A stretch of 64,000 bases of DNA from CANMUM01 sp965263365 (GCA_965263365.1 OZ253672.1:372001-436000); one strand, 5' to 3'; shown: positions 42,801-52,891, counted from the stretch's first letter. Numbers and translations: made by a program. Notes: a model not told the origin generated them from the sequence alone.

Positions 42801-44123
42801 ATGAAATTAAGTTCAACATTCATTAAGTCATTTTATGCTTTTGGTTTGCCAACTTTGGTGAGTTTGCCATTAGTAGCTCAAGAGCTGAGTGAGTCAGATT
42901 ATAGAGAGTTGGATCGATTTGCGAGCGTGATCGAACAGATTCAATCTGATTATGTTGAGCCTGTTGAGTTGGATGATTTAATTGATGCTGCGATCAATGG
43001 AATGCTCACCTCTTTAGATCCCCACTCGTCTTACTTGAGCGGTGAATCCTACACTCAAATGCAGGAGGATACTTCAGGAGAATTTAGTGGACTTGGTATT
43101 GTCGTAACTCAGGAAGATGGCCTTGTTAAAGTCGTATCTCCAATTGATGATAGCCCTGCAACTCAAGCTGGAATTGAGGCGGGTGATTTTATTACGCATG
43201 TTGATGGAGAAACCCTTATCGGTTTGAATCTGAATGATGCGATTGAAAAACTGCGCGGTCCGATAGGCTCTACAATTTTGGTCACAATTGTAAGAGAAGG
43301 AGAGGCCGAACCATTTGACGTCGAAGTGACAAGAGAAGCTATAAAAACGCAATCTGCGCGCGTAAGTTTAGAGGGTGATGTTGCGATCATTCGTATTGCC
43401 CAGTTTAATGAACAAACTTTTCCAAATATGATGGATGACTTGGCAAAAGTTGAAGAAGAAATTGGCGGCAAGGAAAATATTTCGGGATTTATTGTTGATC
43501 TTAGGAATAATCCGGGCGGACTCCTCCCCACAGCTATTCAAGTTTCAGACGCGTTTTTGGAGCAAGGGGAAATCGTTTCGACACGTGGGCGCGATGAAAA
43601 TGACAGCAGTCGAAATAATGCGACACCCGGTGACATTACAGATGGGAAGCCAATTGTTGTGCTCATTGATCGGGGTTCTGCAAGTGCTTCTGAAATCGTG
43701 GCGGGCGCGCTAAAAGATCATCGACGGGCAGTGATTGTTGGCACGACAAGTTTTGGAAAAGGTTCTGTACAGACGATTATGCCGGTCGACCGCGAAAGCG
43801 CTATTCGATTGACAACACAGCGATATTTCACTCCGTCTGGCCGCTCAATTCAAGGACTTGGTGTAGAGCCAGATGTATATATTGAATATGAACGCCCTTC
43901 TCAAAATGAAGAAAATGAAACGACATCACAAGCCTTCGGTAAAACCGGTGAGGGTTCTTTGCAGGGTGCGCTTGAAAATGACAGTTTGACCGAAGAGCAA
44001 TTGGAAGTACTCGAAGCTGAACGCATCGAGCGAGAAGAGCAATCCAAGCTTCGCGAAACCGATAACCAGCTGGCTTATGCAATTGACATTATTCATTCCC
44101 TTGACGCGATAAAAGCTGAATAA
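42801..44123 (+). CDS. ctpA: C-terminal processing peptidase (S41, CtpA)
   Basis: A 440-residue periplasmic serine protease with a signal peptide. The PDZ domain spans about 85-165 (GLGIVVTQEDGLVKV, PATQAGIEAGDFITHVDGE). The S41 active site has Ser in DRGSASASEIVAGAL and Lys in GTTSFGKGSVQTI. It trims proteins from the C-terminus and in several bacteria controls murein hydrolases, which fits the EnvC gene directly before it. The start at MKLSST is chosen 12 codons inside the longest frame. The tail is Glu-rich. Confidence 0.94.
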   Translation: MKLSSTFIKSFYAFGLPTLVSLPLVAQELSESDYRELDRFASVIEQIQSDYVEPVELDDLIDAAINGMLTSLDPHSSYLSGESYTQMQEDTSGEFSGLGIVVTQEDGLVKVVSPIDDSPATQAGIEAGDFITHVDGETLIGLNLNDAIEKLRGPIGSTILVTIVREGEAEPFDVEVTREAIKTQSARVSLEGDVAIIRIAQFNEQTFPNMMDDLAKVEEEIGGKENISGFIVDLRNNPGGLLPTAIQVSDAFLEQGEIVSTRGRDENDSSRNNATPGDITDGKPIVVLIDRGSASASEIVAGALKDHRRAVIVGTTSFGKGSVQTIMPVDRESAIRLTTQRYFTPSGRSIQGLGVEPDVYIEYERPSQNEENETTSQAFGKTGEGSLQGALENDSLTEEQLEVLEAERIEREEQSKLRETDNQLAYAIDIIHSLDAIKAE

Positions 44124-44599
44124 TGTCTTTTGCACATCTCCCCTATCGGCCTTGCGCAGGCATTTGTTTGGTGAACCGAGACCGACTGATTTTTGCAGCG
44201 AAACGAATCGATAATCCAATTGATGCATGGCAAATGCCACAAGGTGGCATTGATAAGGGTGAAGTCTTTTTAAAGGCTTCGACACGTGAGTTGCAAGAAG
44301 AGACTGGAGTGACTGCGAATAAAGTTGAGATGTTGTCTCAGACGCGCGATTGGTTGCAATATGATCTGCCTAAAGAATTGCTTGGAAAAATCTGGGGTGG
44401 AAAATATCGAGGTCAACGACAAAAATGGGTGTGCTATCATTTTTTGGGAAGTGATGAAGATATCAATATTGCGCAGGATCATCCGGAGTTTTCTGAATGG
44501 AAATGGATGAGAGCGGACGATATAATTGGAAAAATCGTTCCCTTTAAACGTGCTCTCTATCAGAGAGTTTTGCACGAGTTCCGAGATTTTTTAAGATAA
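44123..44599 (+). CDS. rppH: RNA pyrophosphohydrolase
   Basis: A 158-residue Nudix enzyme that removes pyrophosphate from mRNA 5' ends and so starts decay. YRPCAGICLVN opens it, and the Nudix box reads GGIDKGEVFLKASTRELQEETG. QKWVCYHFLG and EWKWMRADDII match RppH rather than other Nudix families. The ATG overlaps the ctpA stop by one base. It ends the gpmI-envC-ctpA-rppH operon. Confidence 0.95.
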   Translation: MSFAHLPYRPCAGICLVNRDRLIFAAKRIDNPIDAWQMPQGGIDKGEVFLKASTRELQEETGVTANKVEMLSQTRDWLQYDLPKELLGKIWGGKYRGQRQKWVCYHFLGSDEDINIAQDHPEFSEWKWMRADDIIGKIVPFKRALYQRVLHEFRDFLR

Positions 44600-44652
44600 G
44601 CAGAAACTCGGCGTAATTTTGGCAAATTGATTTTTGCGATTCAGATCAAATT

Positions 44653-45189
44653 TCATAGTTCGAGTTTTGAAGCTTCAATGATTGGAAAAAACACGCCACG
44701 TGAACGTAGGCCAAACATTTGCCTCTCTATCACACCAATGTCGACAAGTCGGTAGTAACTTTTTCGGTCAATCAGTGCCCATAGATTGCGCCTGACTTTA
44801 ATGTAGGGTGAGGGTTCTCCACTATCGTCGATTTTAACATGAATAGGGTTTTTATCGCTTGCGATGATATGGTCTTCCGTTTTTGTGAAAAAATGCAAAG
44901 CGTCATCGTGCACTTCAAAGTCGACAGCTAAAAATGGGACGTCATCGACTTTAATTTTCACTTTTTCAACTGGTGTGACTAAGAAATAGTCATCGTTTTC
45001 GCGTAGTAATATCGTTGAAAATAAGCGCACAAGCTCAGGTCGACCGATGGGAGTGCCCATGTAGTACCAAAGTCCATTGCGTTTAATGTGTATGTCGAGT
45101 TCGCCGCAATAGGGGGGATTCCATTTTTCAACGGGCGGAATGCCGCGTTCTTTTCTAATCTCTGCCAATCCCTTTAGTGGATCTTCCAT
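44653..45189 (-). CDS. DUF1285 protein
   Basis: A 178-residue protein matching DUF1285, a proteobacterial family with a two-layer fold of unknown role. Typical stretches are NPPYCGELDIHIKRNGLWYY, GTPIGRPELVRLFSTILLRE and DDYFLVTPVEKVKIKVDDVP. The start is at MEDPLKGL; extending further would run into the preceding DUF599 gene. It lies 4 bases after DUF599 and is co-transcribed. Confidence 0.88.
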   Translation of the reverse strand: MEDPLKGLAEIRKERGIPPVEKWNPPYCGELDIHIKRNGLWYYMGTPIGRPELVRLFSTILLRENDDYFLVTPVEKVKIKVDDVPFLAVDFEVHDDALHFFTKTEDHIIASDKNPIHVKIDDSGEPSPYIKVRRNLWALIDRKSYYRLVDIGVIERQMFGLRSRGVFFPIIEASKLEL

Positions 45190-45193
45190 AAAA

Positions 45194-45871
45194 TTAAGCC
45201 TCAATTTCTGAACGTGAATGAGAGTGAAACTCTCGTTTCCATATCGCATAAACAACCGATAGGTTCGCTAATATAAATGGCAATGGGCCGAGGAGCCAAC
45301 AAAGCGCTGCCAGTGCGAAATATATCATCCTTAATCCACGATTAAAATTGCGCGATGCATTAATATTGAGTGTGGCGGCCCGCTCGGCGTGTTTTTGTGA
45401 GTCTGCGTTGGTTTTTTCAGGAATGGCTGCCATCGTGATAGCGCTATATCCAAAAACGCGCGCTGACCAAATAAAGCTAAAAAAACCATTTGCAAGTACA
45501 ATGGCGGTAAAAAATAGCTTTAGATTCCAGATGTCATGCGGCACTTCTTGATTGAGCACTGTTTCAAGCTCAGCTTGTATTTCAGGTTTTCCCATGAGGG
45601 CAATAATGCCACCGACGGCGATCATTGTCCCAGAAGCAAAGAAGCGTGCACTTTGTTGAAGTGTCGATAATATTTGCGCGTCGACGATGCGGTTTTCGCG
45701 CGTAATGAGCACTTGCATCCATTCGCGCCGAAAACGGGACATTAGGATATGTGTTGACTTTTTTAAACCTGGGATTTCGGTTTCGATGCGCCAATTAAAA
45801 TACAAAATTGACGATAGAAAAAAAATAATAGCGACCCAGTCTAAGAGTGAAATCGCGTAAATGTAGTCCAT
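45194..45871 (-). CDS. DUF599 membrane protein
   Basis: A 225-residue membrane protein of the DUF599 family. Helices lie at about 10-26, 75-95, 110-135 and 180-215. Family marks are IYFNWRIETEIPG-like LYFNWRIETE, NRIVDAQILSTLQQSARFFAS and NFNRGLRMIYFALAALCWLLGP. Function is unknown. It is divergent from glcD and forms a pair with DUF1285. Confidence 0.88.
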   Translation of the reverse strand: MDYIYAISLLDWVAIIFFLSSILYFNWRIETEIPGLKKSTHILMSRFRREWMQVLITRENRIVDAQILSTLQQSARFFASGTMIAVGGIIALMGKPEIQAELETVLNQEVPHDIWNLKLFFTAIVLANGFFSFIWSARVFGYSAITMAAIPEKTNADSQKHAERAATLNINASRNFNRGLRMIYFALAALCWLLGPLPFILANLSVVYAIWKREFHSHSRSEIEA

Positions 45872-45923
45872 TGCGTAAATTTACCAAATTGATTTTGAAT
45901 TTACTTTAGCGCAAAATCGCGAG

Positions 45924-47318
45924 ATGACCAATAGCAATGATGTGATCGCAATTTTAATTCAGTCTGTGCCCGAAGCCGAATGGATTACTGATCCCGGCTT
46001 ACTGCGTGTATATGAGTGTGATGCATATACGGCTTATCGAGAAATGCCGTTGGCAGTGGTCTTGCCCTCAAAAACGTCTCAGATTGCCGACATAATGAGA
46101 ATTGCGAAAGCTAAGAAAATACCCGTTGTTGCACGCGGAGCCGGGACTTCATTGGTTGGCGGCGCGATGCCGCTAAAGGGGGGGATCGTTTTAGCGCTCA
46201 CCAAGATGGATCAGGTGCTTGCATTTGAGCCTAATGATCGAATGATTACAGTTCAATCTGGGATGACCAACTTATCAGTTTCAGATTTTGTCGATATGTA
46301 TGGTTTGTTTTACGCGCCTGACCCTTCGAGCCAAATGGCATGTACGATTGGTGGTAATGTTGCGATGAATTCTGGCGGTGCGCATTGTTTGAAATACGGC
46401 GTGACTACAAATAATCTCGTTTCAGTCACCATCGTTACACATGACGGTGAGATTTTGACGTTTCATCAAGATGATGGCCTTGATTTGCGCGGCTTGATTT
46501 GTGGTTCTGAAGGGCAGCTCGGAATTATTACGGAAGCCTGTTTAAAACTGGAAACAAAGGCGGCGGGGTCTTTGCCTATGTTAATCGGTTTTGATGATCC
46601 CCATGAGGCTGGGGCTTGTGTTGCTGATATTATTAAAGCAGGGATTTTGCCGGTGGCGATTGAGTACATGGACAAAACGATGATTGAGCAAGTGGAGAAA
46701 TTTGCGAACGCAGGCTATCCGGATGTCTCAGCGCTATTGATCGTTGAGTTTGAAGGGCGCGAAAGCTTTATCCAAAGGCAAACCAGCATTGTCGAGGAGA
46801 TTGCACAGCGTCATCATGCTAAGGAAATTCGGAGTGCACGCGACGGCGAGCAAGCTGTTAAAATCTGGGCTGGACGTAAAGCGGCTTTTGGCGTAATGGG
46901 AAGGATTGCCGATTATATAACGCTTGATGGCTGTGTGCCGATATCTCAACTTGCGTATGCTTTGCAAGAAATTGAAGAAATTTCCAAATCACATTGCATG
47001 GGCGTTACTAATGTCTTTCACGCGGGAGATGGCAATCTACATCCTTTGATTATGTATGATGCGCAAAAAGAAGGTGACCTTGAAAGAGCAGAAGCCATGG
47101 GTGCTGAAATTTTAAAAAAATGCGTTGAGTTAGGTGGTTGTTTAACTGGCGAACACGGTGTTGGCGTTGAAAAGCGTGAACTTATGGGCGCGCAATGGAA
47201 CACGATTGAACTTGAGCGCATGATGCAAATCAAAGATGCTTTTGATCCAAACTGGCAACTCAATCCTGAAAAAGTCTTTCCTCTGACAATTTCTGAATCT
47301 CGGAGGCAGAATTGTTGA
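45924..47318 (+). CDS. glcD: glycolate oxidase FAD subunit GlcD
   Basis: A 464-residue FAD protein that oxidises glycolate to glyoxylate with GlcE and GlcF. The FAD-binding PCMH fold has VVARGAGTSLVGGAMPLKGG, and ACTIGGNVAMNSGGAHCLKYG is typical of GlcD. The C-terminus has FHAGDGNLHPLI (metal-binding His) and GGCLTGEHGVGVEKR. It overlaps glcE by 7 bases. The operon lets the cell use phytoplankton-derived glycolate, a common marine substrate. Confidence 0.95.
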   Translation: MTNSNDVIAILIQSVPEAEWITDPGLLRVYECDAYTAYREMPLAVVLPSKTSQIADIMRIAKAKKIPVVARGAGTSLVGGAMPLKGGIVLALTKMDQVLAFEPNDRMITVQSGMTNLSVSDFVDMYGLFYAPDPSSQMACTIGGNVAMNSGGAHCLKYGVTTNNLVSVTIVTHDGEILTFHQDDGLDLRGLICGSEGQLGIITEACLKLETKAAGSLPMLIGFDDPHEAGACVADIIKAGILPVAIEYMDKTMIEQVEKFANAGYPDVSALLIVEFEGRESFIQRQTSIVEEIAQRHHAKEIRSARDGEQAVKIWAGRKAAFGVMGRIADYITLDGCVPISQLAYALQEIEEISKSHCMGVTNVFHAGDGNLHPLIMYDAQKEGDLERAEAMGAEILKKCVELGGCLTGEHGVGVEKRELMGAQWNTIELERMMQIKDAFDPNWQLNPEKVFPLTISESRRQNC

Positions 47319-48337
47319 ATATTCGCGCTCAAATTTTGGAACTAGATAAAATCAGTATTTGTGGCAATGGTACGCGTGGTGGTCAGGGTGAACGATTTGC
47401 CCTTGACGAATCTGTAATCGAATATGCGCCAGATGAACTATATATTACCGTTGGGGCGGGTATGACGATGGAGGCTTTGGAAGATGTGCTTAGTGAAAAT
47501 GCACAGATGCTCAGCTTTGATCCTATGGATCATCGAAGCATCTTAGGAACACAAGGGGTGCCCACGATTGGAGGCGCAGTTGGGGTCAATCTCGATGGCC
47601 CAAGAAGAATTCGATGTGGTTCAATCCGCGATTCAGTTTTGGGTTTGAAATTTATTGATGGGACAGCGCAAGAAATTCGGACTGGTGGCAAAGTTATGAA
47701 AAATGTCACCGGACTTGACTTGACGAAGTTTTTTGTCGGCTCTCGTGGGGGGCTTGGTGTTGCAAAGGAGTTCACGTTAAAAGTGTTACCTAAGCCTAAG
47801 GAATTCATTTATCTTTCGGCTCAACTTGATTGGATGCAGACTTTTGAGTTGGTCGGCAAAGCCATGCGCATGCCTCTTGATATTTCAGGGATGAGTTGGA
47901 CTAATGATAAGGTTTTCGTGCGATTAGAAGGTGACCAAGTCAAGCAATCTCGGCTGGAAATGGAAAATATGATCGGCGCGTGTGAGATGGTGCAAGCCGA
48001 TGAATGGGAGTCGTTAAGAGACTGGGCACATTTTTCAGATGCGGATGAGGTATGGCGGATATTTTTGAACCCTTCACAAGTTTCACTTTTGCTTCCAAAT
48101 CTTAACCTTGACAATACACTCGTGCAAATGGGCGGGACGCAAATCGTAACCGCAGCTTCGGTTCAAAAAATCCAATCGCTATGTAAAAACGGAATATTTG
48201 CAGTTTGCGAGAAGGGGGCAAGGGGTCAGCGACTTCCGTCGTATCGTGCGCCTGAAAAAGAAATCCGAAGTTCACTATTGAAGGTATTTGATCCCAATAA
48301 TCGATTTAGTGGACAGGAAATCTGGGGCCTCTTATGA
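47312..48337 (+). CDS. glcE: glycolate oxidase FAD subunit GlcE, TTG start
   Basis: A 341-residue second FAD subunit. ICGNGTRGG is the shortened FAD loop, and GTIGGAV-like PTIGGAVGVNLDGPRRI and GGKVMKNVTGLDLTKFFVGS are GlcE hallmarks. No ATG fits: the start is TTG at 47312 (or TTG at 47315) with GGAGG six bases upstream, inside the end of glcD. The end overlaps glcF by 4 bases (ATGA). Confidence 0.93.
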   Translation: MLNIRAQILELDKISICGNGTRGGQGERFALDESVIEYAPDELYITVGAGMTMEALEDVLSENAQMLSFDPMDHRSILGTQGVPTIGGAVGVNLDGPRRIRCGSIRDSVLGLKFIDGTAQEIRTGGKVMKNVTGLDLTKFFVGSRGGLGVAKEFTLKVLPKPKEFIYLSAQLDWMQTFELVGKAMRMPLDISGMSWTNDKVFVRLEGDQVKQSRLEMENMIGACEMVQADEWESLRDWAHFSDADEVWRIFLNPSQVSLLLPNLNLDNTLVQMGGTQIVTAASVQKIQSLCKNGIFAVCEKGARGQRLPSYRAPEKEIRSSLLKVFDPNNRFSGQEIWGLL

Positions 48338-49605
48338 AGACGGATTTCACAATTGATCAGCTCAAAGAACCCTATATTTCGCGCTCTGAAGCAATTTTAC
48401 AAGACTGTGTGCATTGTGGCATGTGTACCGCGACTTGTCCAAGTTACAAAATTCTCGGCAATGAGCTTGATAGTCCGCGAGGACGAATTTATCTCATAAA
48501 ATCTTTGTTAGAAAGCGGACGTCAACCTGATGCGCAGACAGTTAAACATATTGATCAATGCCTTTCGTGTTTAGCATGTACGACGACCTGCCCTTCCGGC
48601 GTAGACTATATGCATTTAATTGATGATACGCGTGCTTATATCGAGAAAAATTATAAGCGCCCAATTGGCGATCGGGTTCTTAGGTACGTGCTTTCAAAAA
48701 TATTGCCATTTCCAAAAAGATTTAAGTTTGTGATGCGCCTCGCACAACTCGGCCGTCCATTCCGAAAACTATTTTGGGGTCGCTACCATGCAATGCTAAC
48801 TCTTGCCCCATTCAAACTTCCAGCTACGAAACAATGTGACTATCCGCAAACGCATCCCTCCATAGGGCAAAGAAAAAAACGGGTTGCGATTTTGCCCGGT
48901 TGTGCGCAATCTGTTTTAGACCCGGGCATTCAGCGGGCAACCATTAGCGTTTTGACCCGGCTAGGTGTGGAAGTTGTCCATCCTGAGAATATAGGGTGTT
49001 GTGGCGCACTTGTTCATCATATGGGGAAAGAAGAAGCCGCTATTGAAGCTGCAAAAGCCAATATTAAGTCATGGCTTAATTGCGAAAAGGATGGAGCGCT
49101 TGACGCGATTATTATCACGACCTCAGGTTGCGGAACGACGGTTAAAGACTATGGCCACATGCTCGCGAATACAGATATGTCACAAGAGGCTGAAAAAGTG
49201 TCGCGGCTTGCAAAAGATGTGACCGAGTTTCTCATCGATATTTTTCCGACGGTTCAAACATCAAGTCAAGTCAAAGTGGGATACCATGCGGCTTGCTCCC
49301 TTCAGCACGGTCAAAGAATTGTTGATGCGCCAAAAGCTTTGTTGATCAAGGCTGGCTTTAAAGTTCAAACACCGGCGGAGAGTCATCTTTGTTGTGGTTC
49401 TGCTGGTACATATAATATTATGCAGCCAAAAATTGCCCAGCAGCTTGGAGAGCGCAAGGCCAATCACCTTCAAAAACTTGATGTTGATGTTGTTGCAGCG
49501 GGAAATATTGGCTGCATGACTCAAATTGGTCTATATGCGAATTTACCAATTGTGCATATAATTGAACTATTGAATTGGGCGTTGGGTGGCAAAAAACCAT
49601 TTTAA
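48334..49605 (+). CDS. glcF: glycolate oxidase iron-sulphur subunit GlcF
   Basis: A 423-residue iron-sulphur protein passing electrons from GlcDE to the quinone pool. Two 4Fe-4S motifs are intact: CVHCGMCTATCP and CLSCLACTTTCP. Two CCG domains follow (IGCCGALVHHMG, HLCCGSAGTYN). It is the last gene of glcDEF; 53 bases separate it from the acetyltransferase gene. Confidence 0.95.
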   Translation: MKTDFTIDQLKEPYISRSEAILQDCVHCGMCTATCPSYKILGNELDSPRGRIYLIKSLLESGRQPDAQTVKHIDQCLSCLACTTTCPSGVDYMHLIDDTRAYIEKNYKRPIGDRVLRYVLSKILPFPKRFKFVMRLAQLGRPFRKLFWGRYHAMLTLAPFKLPATKQCDYPQTHPSIGQRKKRVAILPGCAQSVLDPGIQRATISVLTRLGVEVVHPENIGCCGALVHHMGKEEAAIEAAKANIKSWLNCEKDGALDAIIITTSGCGTTVKDYGHMLANTDMSQEAEKVSRLAKDVTEFLIDIFPTVQTSSQVKVGYHAACSLQHGQRIVDAPKALLIKAGFKVQTPAESHLCCGSAGTYNIMQPKIAQQLGERKANHLQKLDVDVVAAGNIGCMTQIGLYANLPIVHIIELLNWALGGKKPF

Positions 49606-49658
49606 TTTGGACTTTTTAACGGTATGGATTCTCAGGATCATTTTTTGGTATTGCGAGC

Positions 49659-50210
49659 ATGAACAGTGTGAATTTCGGTCACTATTTAAAAAATCACTTC
49701 ACTCAGACTGTCGAGCTTTTTGAAACGACGTTTGCGGATTCAGAAGGCGGTTCTGAAGGCAAGATAATTGGCGCGCTTAGTAAAGAGTTGCTCGCAAATA
49801 CACCACAAGGTGATATAAAGGCATATGTCGGGGTTGAAGGTGAAGCCGTCATTGCGGCGGTTATCTTTACGCGACTTTTTATGCCAAATGTTCAAAAAAA
49901 GGCTTGGTTACTTTCACCAATGGCCATCCAAACAGCCCGTCAAGGAAAAGGTTATGGGCAGGCTCTCATTCGGTTCGGACTAGACGATTTGCGCGCCCAA
50001 AAAAACGTCGAAATTGTAGTGACCTATGGCGATCCTTCCTTCTACGAAAAAGTTGGTTTTGAATGGGTTTCAACTGATATTGTCCCAGCGCCATTTGAGT
50101 TAAGTATGCCTCATGGTTGGCTTGTGAATTCCTTAACTGACGCAAATTTGAGTCCTTTAAAAGGGCCCAGTATTTCTGTAGATGCATTTAATAATCCAGA
50201 GCTTTGGTAG
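49659..50210 (+). CDS. GNAT family N-acetyltransferase
   Basis: A 183-residue acetyltransferase. The acetyl-CoA motif A is LLSPMAIQTARQGKGYGQALIRFGL, with the R/Q-x-x-G-x-G/A pattern in RQGKGYG, and VVTYGDPSFYEKVGFEW is motif B. It resembles the YhbS subgroup. The substrate is unknown, and the nearby glc operon gives no clue. Confidence 0.82.
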   Translation: MNSVNFGHYLKNHFTQTVELFETTFADSEGGSEGKIIGALSKELLANTPQGDIKAYVGVEGEAVIAAVIFTRLFMPNVQKKAWLLSPMAIQTARQGKGYGQALIRFGLDDLRAQKNVEIVVTYGDPSFYEKVGFEWVSTDIVPAPFELSMPHGWLVNSLTDANLSPLKGPSISVDAFNNPELW

Positions 50211-50311
50211 TTGAAACTCTTTTGATTATTGCCTTGCTTTAGGTTAGAATTTAATTTTCACTAGTGCTGTTATTTCGACTTTGGATTTGTGCGCGATTTG
50301 AGGAGGCATAA

Positions 50312-51529
50312 ATGACGGATTTTGCTGTAATGTATGAGTGGCTTTCGTTGGGATTGCGTTGGCTTCATGTGATATGTGCAATTGCGTGGATAGGGTCGAG
50401 TTTCTACTTTATTGCCCTTGATCTTTCGCTTCAAAAGAGCCCACATTTACCCAAAGGCGCACACGGCGAAGAATGGCAAGTGCATGGCGGCGGCTTTTAT
50501 CATATTAACAAATATTTAATTGCACCTGATCAGATGCCCGCACATCTGACTTGGTTCAAATGGGAAAGCTATGCAACTTGGCTTTCGGGCGCGGCGCTTC
50601 TTGCTGTCATTTATTGGGTGGGCGCCGACCTTTATATGATAGATAGCAGTAAATTTCCGCTCTCGAATTGGCAAGCCATAATGATTTCTGCGTCAACACT
50701 TGTGTTCGGGTGGATTATCTATAATGGATTATGTCAGTCCTTACTCGGTCGCCACCCGACTATTTTAATGGTTCTATTATTTGGGCTTCTTGTCGCGATG
50801 GCTTATGGATATAATCTGGTTTTTACGGGGCGCGCCACAATGATCCATCTTGGCGCTTTTACTGCGACGATTATGACAGCTAACGTGTTTTTTATAATTA
50901 TGCCCAACCAGCGTATAGTTGTCGCAGATATGATCGCGGGACGGACACCTGATGCCAAGTTTGGCAAGATCGCGAAATTGCGTTCGACACATAATAATTA
51001 TCTGACCTTGCCAGTTATATTCTTAATGTTAAGCAATCATTACCCTCTTGTCTTCGCTTCAAAGTATAATTGGTTAATTGCGGCGCTTGTATTTTTGATG
51101 GGAGTGACAATTCGTCATTTCTTTAATTCTAAACATGCCCGCAAATCTCCTCCATACTGGACTTGGTTTTTGACAGCCATGTTGTTCTTTACTGCGATTT
51201 GGCTTTCGATGAGCCCAAATTTTCAGACGATTAGTAAAGTTGAGCTAAGTGATGAAGAGTTGGTGTTGATGGAAAGTTCCGAATTTCAGGATATTGTCCA
51301 GATTGTGACTGGACGATGCTCAATGTGCCACGCAAGCACACCGGTTTGGCCAGGTATTCATATGCCTCCCAAAGGGGTTATTCTTGAAACTGACGTACAA
51401 ATTGCGCGCTATGCAAAAGACATTTTCATCAATTCAGGTCTTACAAATGCAATGCCTCCAGCAAACATCACTGAGCTGCCCGACGAAGATCGAATAAGAA
51501 TTGTGAAGTGGTATCGCGACAATCGTTAA
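50312..51529 (+). CDS. puuD: membrane urate hydroxylase PuuD
   Basis: A 405-residue protein with eight or nine membrane helices (DUF989 region, about 10-300) and a C-terminal cytochrome c domain (CSMCH near residue 345; the axial Met may be NAMPPANI). PuuD converts urate to 5-hydroxyisourate and passes electrons to the respiratory chain. The RWLHVICAIAWIGSSFYFI start and HGGGFYHINKYLIAP segment are typical. GAGGAGG precedes the ATG. The usual purine neighbours (xanthine dehydrogenase, pucM, allantoinase) are not in this window. Confidence 0.9.
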   Translation: MTDFAVMYEWLSLGLRWLHVICAIAWIGSSFYFIALDLSLQKSPHLPKGAHGEEWQVHGGGFYHINKYLIAPDQMPAHLTWFKWESYATWLSGAALLAVIYWVGADLYMIDSSKFPLSNWQAIMISASTLVFGWIIYNGLCQSLLGRHPTILMVLLFGLLVAMAYGYNLVFTGRATMIHLGAFTATIMTANVFFIIMPNQRIVVADMIAGRTPDAKFGKIAKLRSTHNNYLTLPVIFLMLSNHYPLVFASKYNWLIAALVFLMGVTIRHFFNSKHARKSPPYWTWFLTAMLFFTAIWLSMSPNFQTISKVELSDEELVLMESSEFQDIVQIVTGRCSMCHASTPVWPGIHMPPKGVILETDVQIARYAKDIFINSGLTNAMPPANITELPDEDRIRIVKWYRDNR

Positions 51530-51575
51530 TTGCATATGCTAAAATAGTGAATCCGCTCGTGAAGTAAGTCGGAGA

Positions 51576-52190
51576 TCAAGCGTGTTGCCATAACCCCCAG
51601 GCAATCACGAACATTAATAGGCTAATTCCAATATCGAGTAGCCGCCAGGCTCGTGAACTTGAAAAAAGTGGCGCGAGATAGGAGGCCCCATAACCCAGTG
51701 CGCCAAAAAATGTAAAACTTGCGAGAACTGCGCCTGTAGTGAAGAGAGTCTTTGCAGTCCCTTCAAATGGTAACGAAAGAGAACCGATTAGGGCAACTGT
51801 GTCGAGATAGACATGCGGATTTAGCCATGTGAATGCCGCGCAAATCGCGATACTTTGCCAAACGGACTGTGTTTGGGTTTGGCGAGTTTCGAATGAATAG
51901 TTTCCCTTTGCTGCCGCCCACAAGCGTGAAAGACCGTAGCCAATCAAAAATAAGATACCAATTATAATGAATATATTTCCGATATTCGAAAATTGTCTTT
52001 CGATTGCTGCGGCGAGTGTGACACCCAAGAATATCAAGATTGCATCTGAAAGCGCACAAAATAAAACAATCGCACCAATGTGCTCACGCTTGATGCCTTG
52101 GCGAAGCACAAATGCGTTTTGAGCGCCGATTGCGAATATTAGTGATAGTGATGAGAAAAAACCAACAAAAAAAGCGCTCATATTGCTCAC
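51576..52190 (-). CDS. LysE/ArgO family amino acid exporter
   Basis: A 204-residue, six-helix exporter of the LysE superfamily. It begins FFSSLSLIFAIGAQNAFVLRQGI, the LysE/ArgO signature, and has AAFTWLNPHVYLDTVALIG. It most resembles ArgO, which exports arginine and lysine. It starts with GTG overlapping the DUF502 stop (GTGA); an ATG three codons later is also possible. No LysG/ArgP regulator is adjacent. Confidence 0.88.
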   Translation of the reverse strand: MSNMSAFFVGFFSSLSLIFAIGAQNAFVLRQGIKREHIGAIVLFCALSDAILIFLGVTLAAAIERQFSNIGNIFIIIGILFLIGYGLSRLWAAAKGNYSFETRQTQTQSVWQSIAICAAFTWLNPHVYLDTVALIGSLSLPFEGTAKTLFTTGAVLASFTFFGALGYGASYLAPLFSSSRAWRLLDIGISLLMFVIAWGLWQHA

Positions 52191-52867
52191 TTTATAAGGT
52201 GCTCAGGTTCGACAAGGCCTGCAGAAATAATCAGCTTCGCTGCCTCTTCTGTGCTCATATCCAGAATTTGAACTTCGTCTTGAGGAAAGTAAAGTAAAAA
52301 TCCAGATGTGGGATTAGGTGTCGTCGGAATAAACACTGCATATAGACTTTTTCCGGATTTATTGACAACTTCTCCATCTGCAGACTTAGATATAAATCCG
52401 ACCGCGTATACACCTTTTCGTGGGTATTCGATTAAGCAGGCATGTTGAAAACTATTTTCACGATTAGCAAAAATCGTTTCTATAATTTGTTTCAGCGCTC
52501 CATAAATAGATCGAACGCCAGGAAATTGGTTGATTGCAGAAGAGATCCAGCCTGTTATCGTTCTACCAAATAGACCTTTTGTGAGTGAACCGACTATGGT
52601 CGTAAAAATAATGAAAAAGATAACACCGACGCCAGGAATTTGAAAACCAAGTTTTTCTTGAATGTTCCAAATGACATTTGGGTCGAAGCGCTCTGGAATG
52701 AAGGGCTGCGCCTTATTGTCAATAAAATTTATTGCCCACCAAACAAAATATATTGTGACGAATATAGGGACAACAAATATAATACCGGTTAAAAAATTGC
52801 TGCGAATGCGCGTAAAAAAGCCGCGTTTATTTGGTTCTTGGTTACTTTCCTGCTTTTTAACGCTCAT
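52187..52867 (-). CDS. DUF502 membrane protein
   Basis: A 226-residue protein with two membrane helices (about 20-45 and 75-100). The DUF502 marks are FFTRIRSNFLTGIIFVVPIF, GVIFFIIFTTIVGSLTKGLFG, PGVRSIYGALKQIIETIF and VFIPTTPNPTSGFLLYFP. The family occurs in bacteria and plants; plant members are linked to Golgi/membrane traffic, bacterial role unknown. It overlaps the exporter gene. Confidence 0.9.
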   Translation of the reverse strand: MSVKKQESNQEPNKRGFFTRIRSNFLTGIIFVVPIFVTIYFVWWAINFIDNKAQPFIPERFDPNVIWNIQEKLGFQIPGVGVIFFIIFTTIVGSLTKGLFGRTITGWISSAINQFPGVRSIYGALKQIIETIFANRENSFQHACLIEYPRKGVYAVGFISKSADGEVVNKSGKSLYAVFIPTTPNPTSGFLLYFPQDEVQILDMSTEEAAKLIISAGLVEPEHLIK

Positions 52868-52891
52868 GTATAAACCCTATCAAGTCCTAAA